From assembly GCA_964017045.1 (NCBI GenBank), contig OZ024802.1, positions 24,863,793-24,927,792 of the forward strand: DNA of 64,000 nt. The letters are read 5' to 3'. The notes beneath the pieces are model-generated. The model worked only from the letters and a program-made list of their open reading frames with translations. It ran no database searches and was not told where the DNA came from. A program made the translations under genes and the position numbers. Source of the stretch: Omphiscola glabra (Eukaryota; Mollusca; Gastropoda; Lymnaeidae). Shown here piece after piece: positions 58,933 through 64,000 of the stretch (its first letter is position 1; each line of letters opens with the position of its first letter).

Positions 58933-59536
58933 GGAATTTTAAACAAATCAAAACAAGGTAAGATTCCTATCGTGAGATCTTTCAAAAGGGAGGACAATCT
59001 CTTTTTCCCCACTACATCAAGAGTCAAGACCATCTGACGCCGTTATCCTACCCCCAATTAATATTTCATTATTCTCGCCGGGGCCAAGTGTTTGCTTGCT
59101 CAACAGCACCCAGAAGAAACACAACCGACCAGGGGGCCAGGGCACCACCACGCCCGATGAACGTGATTCTTGTTTGTGCTGCGCGTGTATGCATGATAGT
59201 GTGTATATGTGTTTGTGTTTTGTGTATGTGGGGCGCACATCATTAAACACAGTACTGATACCAGCCAGTGTTTGATTTGTACCGCACCGGGCCTGTGGAT
59301 GCACAGATCGGGGATAGGTGTTCGCTCGGTCGAAGGAAGATCACGGATGATCGGTGTATCATAGAGACGCTCGGTGATAGATAGCGTTAAATACTCTTAA
59401 TAAAGTGATGCAATGATTTCAAACTACATAGCGTCATCGATTCGCTAAGCATTATGGACTCAATGAAACAAAATCTTCCGAACAAGAAATACGAAAAAAA
59501 GCAGATGTGTCATCTAATATATATATATATATTATG

Positions 59537-59728
59537 CAGGGCACAGCAAGAGGAGGGAGAAGAAGAGGAAGACAGAGAAAAAGATGGGAAGATAACATCA
59601 AAGAGTGGACGGGATTAAAACTAGGCGATGCTGTGCGTGGTGCAGAAGACAGAGAGGAATGGAGAAGGATAGTTGTCATGTCATCTGTGGCGCACCAACG
59701 GTCCAAAAACTAAGGGACATGATGATGA

Positions 59729-59730
<2 letters not shown>
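59537..59730 (+). pseudogene. 3' end of an RTE-like LINE
   Basis: The frame ending at 59713 reads GTARGGRRRGRQRKRWEDNI, then KEWTGL...RGAEDREEWRRIV and SSVAHQR: the basic C-terminal segment typical of non-LTR retrotransposon ORF2 proteins in many invertebrates. It is followed by a short (atg)n tail, as RTE-type elements often have, then (TA)n. It is 5'-truncated. Confidence 0.75.
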
Positions 59731-59764
<34 letters not shown>

Positions 59765-60173
59765 TCTTACTATATAATCACTTACATGAGATGGATTGTT
59801 ACATTATTTCAGATTATCCGGACCAAAGTGGTAATGCAAAATTGGCATACATTAGAATGGAAACTAGTTGAGCACCATCATTAGAGCGACGACCCCCTCC
59901 CCCCCCCCCCCAACCAAGCTAACGGAACTAACCAGCCGGTATAGCCAGTTCCGTATTGACATAATTGTTGTCCTGGCTTTTAGAGCCGCCACTGGACGCG
60001 AGATGACCTCGTTCTTCGCGACCAACGGGCATTTGGGGAATTTTTAAAAAAAATTATGCTTTGTGGTCGATGAAATTCTTCAAAAATGATAAATTATGTC
60101 AGGTAGAAGGTCTCAACGTTCAAAATATGCTGAAATGTGACTTCTTTGGACGCTGAACTGTTGAACTAAGCCG

Positions 60174-60475
60174 CTGGTTCTCAAACCATGGGTCGCGGAT
60201 GATTTCTATGGAGTCGCCGATTGAAACAGTAAACTGAAAACAATCATGATTAAAAGCAAATTTCCCGCTTCAATCGGTGTGTAAAAGAAAATTTGAATAC
60301 TTTAGTAGCATTTAACATATTTCAAAGATGTTTTCTCTTCGCGTAATAATTTTCTTTACTGTTTTGGGGGGGGGGGGGGTGTCGTGGGTCAGTGTGCTTC
60401 TGTAAAGTCATGTCACGTGTCACTTGACTTTAAAAAAAAAAAAATGGGGTTCGCGACACAAAAAAATTGGGACGG
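60174..60475. mobile_element. Decayed hAT-like MITE
   Basis: Left end CTGGTTCTCAAACCATGGGT (then CGCGG); towards the right, ggggttcgcgacacaaaaaa resembles a decayed inverted counterpart. Poly-G at 60366-60378. Confidence 0.45.
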
Positions 60476-60571
60476 CTATGACACCTTTAAAATTTTTTCG
60501 GGTCACATGACAAGTCGCAATTTTAAACATTGAGCCACGGGACCGAAGCAATAAGTTAAGAATAAGTAATA

Positions 60572-60875
60572 CTATGGCTTAACCGGCTGCAGCTTTTTAC
60601 ACCGGGTCCGGGTATTTTGAGTGGGTCTAAGTCAGTGTTTCTCAACCTTCCTAATGCCGCTAACCCTTTAGTACAGTTCCTCATGTTGTGGCGACCCCCA
60701 GTCACACAATTATTTTCGTTGCTACTTCATAACTGTAGAGCATATGTGTTTTCAGATGGTCTTAGGCGACCCCTAAGAAAGGGTCGCGCGACCCCCAAAT
60801 GGGTCGCGTCCCACAGGTTGAGAACCGCTGGTCTAAGTGATATCAAAAAGAGTTAACTGCTCATTTTCTAAAACA
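60572..60875. repeat. Dispersed repeat, copy 2, split by a MITE
   Basis: acaccgggtccgggtatttt ends just before the family A MITE, and gagttaactgctcattttct resumes after it, matching 30490-30610. Confidence 0.7.
60633..60830. mobile_element. hAT-type MITE, family A copy 3 (198 bp)
   Basis: Starts CAGTGTTTCTCAACCTTCCT and ends AGGTTGAGAACCGCTG. The 8-bp duplication GTCTAAGT is perfect (60625-60632 and 60831-60838). Confidence 0.95.
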
Positions 60876-61059
60876 TGCATCGAAACCTACTGCCCTGTGT
60901 CTTAATGAGAGCGTATTGCCTTCGTCAACCGTGTGTGTCAACAAATAATCCACTGATAGGAACTGACGGTAGCCGGATCCCGGAACAGAGATGGTGACGT
61001 AGATAAACCTGTCGACAGAGAAGATACTGTCGCTCATTCTTTAAAAAAATTACCTTCTA

Positions 61060-61350
61060 AGCACCGCATCGAGTTACCTTTCCATCTCCAGCATTAAGTA
61101 ACCCTTTTACCGTTGTCAAATGACGGCCTTCGCGATCCACCAACGCCATCAAATTACCGCCTCACCCGCACCGTCAAATTACCCTCTCACCCTCACCATC
61201 AAATTATGCTCTCGCATAAAACCTTAAAACGACCATCTCATCACTAACATCATTCACCACTACCATCAAATTACCTTTCCATCACCAGCATTAAATAACC
61301 CTTTGACCAGCAATTAAATTACGCTTCTACCGTGATCAAATTACCGCCCC
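61060..61350. repeat. Degenerate ~20-24-bp repeat
   Basis: Diverged units around caccatcaaattaccctctc. Confidence 0.65.
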
Positions 61351-61359
61351 GCGATTCAC

Positions 61360-62180
61360 CACTATCCAAAAAATTTTACTCTCCTACAAAGCACGTCACA
61401 TTCACACATTTTACTTTGACATGCGCAGTTCAGCTTTGTGTCGACAAACGGAGACGCGGTTGCCTCCCCTCGCACCTAAAATTGTCCCCGCAACCCAACC
61501 CCCTTATTAAATGGGGAAGAAGAAAAAAAATCACCTCACAAAAAACAACTTTTTGTTTCTCGCTAATTTTTTCTTGTGCCTGTTGTGAACACTCGTTGAA
61601 CAATGGTAATTTCCAGAAATTAATGAGTTTCCAATGCATCTGTTATTACGACAATCACTCAGCAGCCCCAAACCGAAACTGAAAAACACTCGGCAAATTA
61701 TCGTTCATCGCGTCCTGTTGCGCACCAGGTTTGGGGTTTCCCGTTTGGTAAAAATAAAAAGCAACAACAAATGACAGAAGGAAGAAATAATTTTTTAGTT
61801 TTTTTAGGGTGTTTTTCTTCTTATAAATTTTAAATAATGACGTGACATCCGGTTTTCATTGTATCCAAACGTGTCAAGTCCAGTCAAACAGACAGGCATG
61901 AAGTGAAGTTGAGAATGAAGGAGGGAGGGAGAGAGAGAGAAACCGTCAGCTCGAGAGGGACATGCAGGGATAAAAAGTGTGAATGAGAAAGAAACAGAGA
62001 CAGGGAGAGAGAGAGAGAGAGGGGGGGGGGGAAGGAGAGACAGATTTAAGGAGAGTGACAGAAGAGACGAATATAACAACGTGAAGAACATGCGATAGAG
62101 AGAATGCGATGTTAAGGAGAGATCGTATTTGGAGAAACATTAAGTTCATATTGAAATAAATCAGCAAACAACAACGCACA
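61360..62180. other. Intergenic, no gene seen; GA-rich tract
   Basis: 61915-62045 is a (GA)n-rich purine tract; other open frames show no domain. Confidence 0.5.
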
Positions 62181-62189
62181 TTGGCATGA

Positions 62190-62937
62190 CTTATCTGTCA
62201 CGCCTTACCTGTCACGACTTATCTAGCACGACTTATCTGTCACGACTTATCTGTCACGACTTATCTGTCACGACTTATCTATAACGACTTATGTGAAACG
62301 ACTTATCTCTCAAGGTGTATCTTTCACGATTTATCTGTCACGACCTATCCAGAACGACTTATCTGTCACGACTTATCTATCATGACATATCCGTCACGAC
62401 TTATCTATAACGAGATCTCTGTCACGGCTTATCTGTCACGATTTTTCGGTCACGACTTATCTAGCTCGACGTGTCTAGCAAGACTTATCTAGCATGAATA
62501 TCTGCCACGACTTATCTAGCACGACTTATTTGTCACGAATTATCTGTCACGGCTTATCTGTAACGATTTATCTGTAACGACTTATCTGTCACGACTTATT
62601 TAGCACGAATTATCTAGCATGACTTATCTAGCACGACTTCTCTAGCAGTACTTACATGTCACGACCTAATCTGTCACCGCTTTTGTGTCACGACTTATAT
62701 GTAATGACTTATCTAGCACGACTTATCTGTCACGACTTATCTAGCACGACTTATCTGTCACGACTTATCTATCCAACCTTTCTGTCACGTCTTATGTGCC
62801 ACGACTTATCTAGCACGACGTATCTAGCACGTCCTATCTGTCAAGACCTATCTGTCACGACTTATCAGCTACGATTTATCTAGCACGACCTATCTGTCAC
62901 GACCTATCTAGCACGACTTATCTAGCATGACTTAGCC
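62190..62937. repeat. 14-bp degenerate minisatellite (~52 copies)
   Basis: The units are acgacttatctgtc and acgacttatctagc, heavily diverged, hence older than the neighbouring array. Confidence 0.93.
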
Positions 62938-63195
62938 GTGTAATGCAATAACAGCGGAAGGACACATACTGCATAGCCATTGAGATGCATTGAAATTAAT
63001 TCGTTTTGTTCATTCTTCTCTCAATGTTCCCATAAGTTCAGTTGACGTGAGGGAAAAAAATTGCTAGGCCGGAACATTTCCGGGTGGACGTTCGATAAGA
63101 TTATCATTATCCATTGCTTGGATGTCATAAGTCACAATCTAAACCATCAAAATAAAAAAAATTAGGAAACAAAAACAAGAAGAAATGTCGATTAC

Positions 63196-63920
63196 AATAT
63201 GCCCATCACCTGTTATACAATACACCGATCACATGCCATACAATATGCCCATCACCTGTCATACAATACGCCCATCACTTACCATACAATATGCCCATCA
63301 CCTGTCATACAATATGCCCATCACCTGCCATACAATACGCCCATCACCTGCCATACAATATGCCCATCACCTGTCATACAATATGCCCATCACCTGTCAT
63401 ACAATATGTCCATCACCTGTCATACAATATGCCCATCGGCTGCCATACAATACGCCCATCACCTGCCATACAATATGCCCATCACCAGTCATACAATATG
63501 CCCATCACCTGTCATACAATATGCCCATCACCTGCCATACAATACGCCCATCACTTGTCATACAATATGCCCATCACCTGTCATACAATATGCCCATCAC
63601 CTGCCATACAATATACCCATCACCTGCCATACAATATGCCCATCACTTGCCATACAATATGCCCATCACCTGTCATACAATATGCCCATCACCTGCCATA
63701 CAATATGCCCCATCACCTGCCATACAATATGCCCATCACCTGCCATACAATATGCCCATCAACTGTCATACATTATGCCCATCACCTGCCATACAATATG
63801 CCCATCACCTGCCATACAATACGCCCATCACTTGCCATACAATATGCCCATCTCCTGTTTTAAAATATGCCCATCACCTGTCATACAATATGCCCATCGC
63901 CTGTCACACAGTATGCCTAC
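63196..63920. repeat. 23-bp minisatellite (~31 copies)
   Basis: The unit contains catacaatatgcccatcacc plus tgc. A 23-bp period cycles through three frames every 69 bp, and no frame has a stop, so open frames of up to 264 codons arise. Confidence 0.97.
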
Positions 63921-64000
63921 CAAAAGTCCCACTGTTTGTCCATCGCCTGAGCTCAATGAACATCTCCAACACACAACAAAAAATAGAGCTTAACATAAAG

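Noticed and set aside
58082..59037. 224-286-codon frames in three registers
   Set aside because: 47-bp array; frames overlap and switch at unit deletions.
63199..63993. 264-codon frame with histidine-tyrosine repeats
   Set aside because: 23-bp array without stops in any frame.

Overview
The window looks like nuclear DNA of an invertebrate animal, probably a mollusc (the taxon is inference). Coding density is very low, splice sites follow GT-AG, and there are long AT-rich introns, many DNA-transposon remnants and an unusual load of minisatellites. I see no bacterial or organellar features, no CRISPR array and no rRNA or tRNA gene. The one well-supported host gene is a tetraspanin on the + strand.

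Region by region. 1-4 kb: intergenic, with degenerate short repeats and a 71-bp terminal-inverted-repeat (TIR) element. 4.2-18.8 kb: the tetraspanin gene, eight coding exons and 287 residues. It has four membrane segments, a large extracellular loop with a CCG motif and six cysteines, and the usual tetraspanin phase-0 introns. A short upstream exon adds a 29-residue N-terminal extension through a phase-2 intron. Its introns hold hAT-type and MULE-like miniature elements, several minisatellites and a possible nested minus-strand spliced gene (14.1-15.3 kb). 18.8-20.7 kb: 3' UTR and flank. 20.7-24.7 kb: two large minisatellites (21-bp and 18/19-bp units). 25-34 kb: intergenic, with decayed transposases and MITEs, including a hAT copy carrying nested insertions. 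34.5-36.5 kb: three abutting tandem arrays (45, 18 and 26 bp). 36.5-46.7 kb: intergenic DNA with MITEs, short arrays, a long inverted repeat and a LINE reverse-transcriptase relic. 46.7-49.0 kb: a 2.3-kb hAT element with a perfect 8-bp target duplication and a transposase relic resembling the transposase-derived part of GTF2IRD2. 49-64 kb: mostly minisatellites (17, ~41, 19, 24, 36, 47, 14 and 23 bp units) with more MITEs and a LINE 3' end.

Many long open frames in this window come from tandem units whose length is a multiple of three, or that lack stops; they are not annotated as genes. The two most notable points concern the tetraspanin gene: three of its introns begin with tandem repeats that copy the exon's own 5' splice site, and an intron may contain an antisense spliced gene. 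All calls come from reading the sequence; no alignment or search was run.
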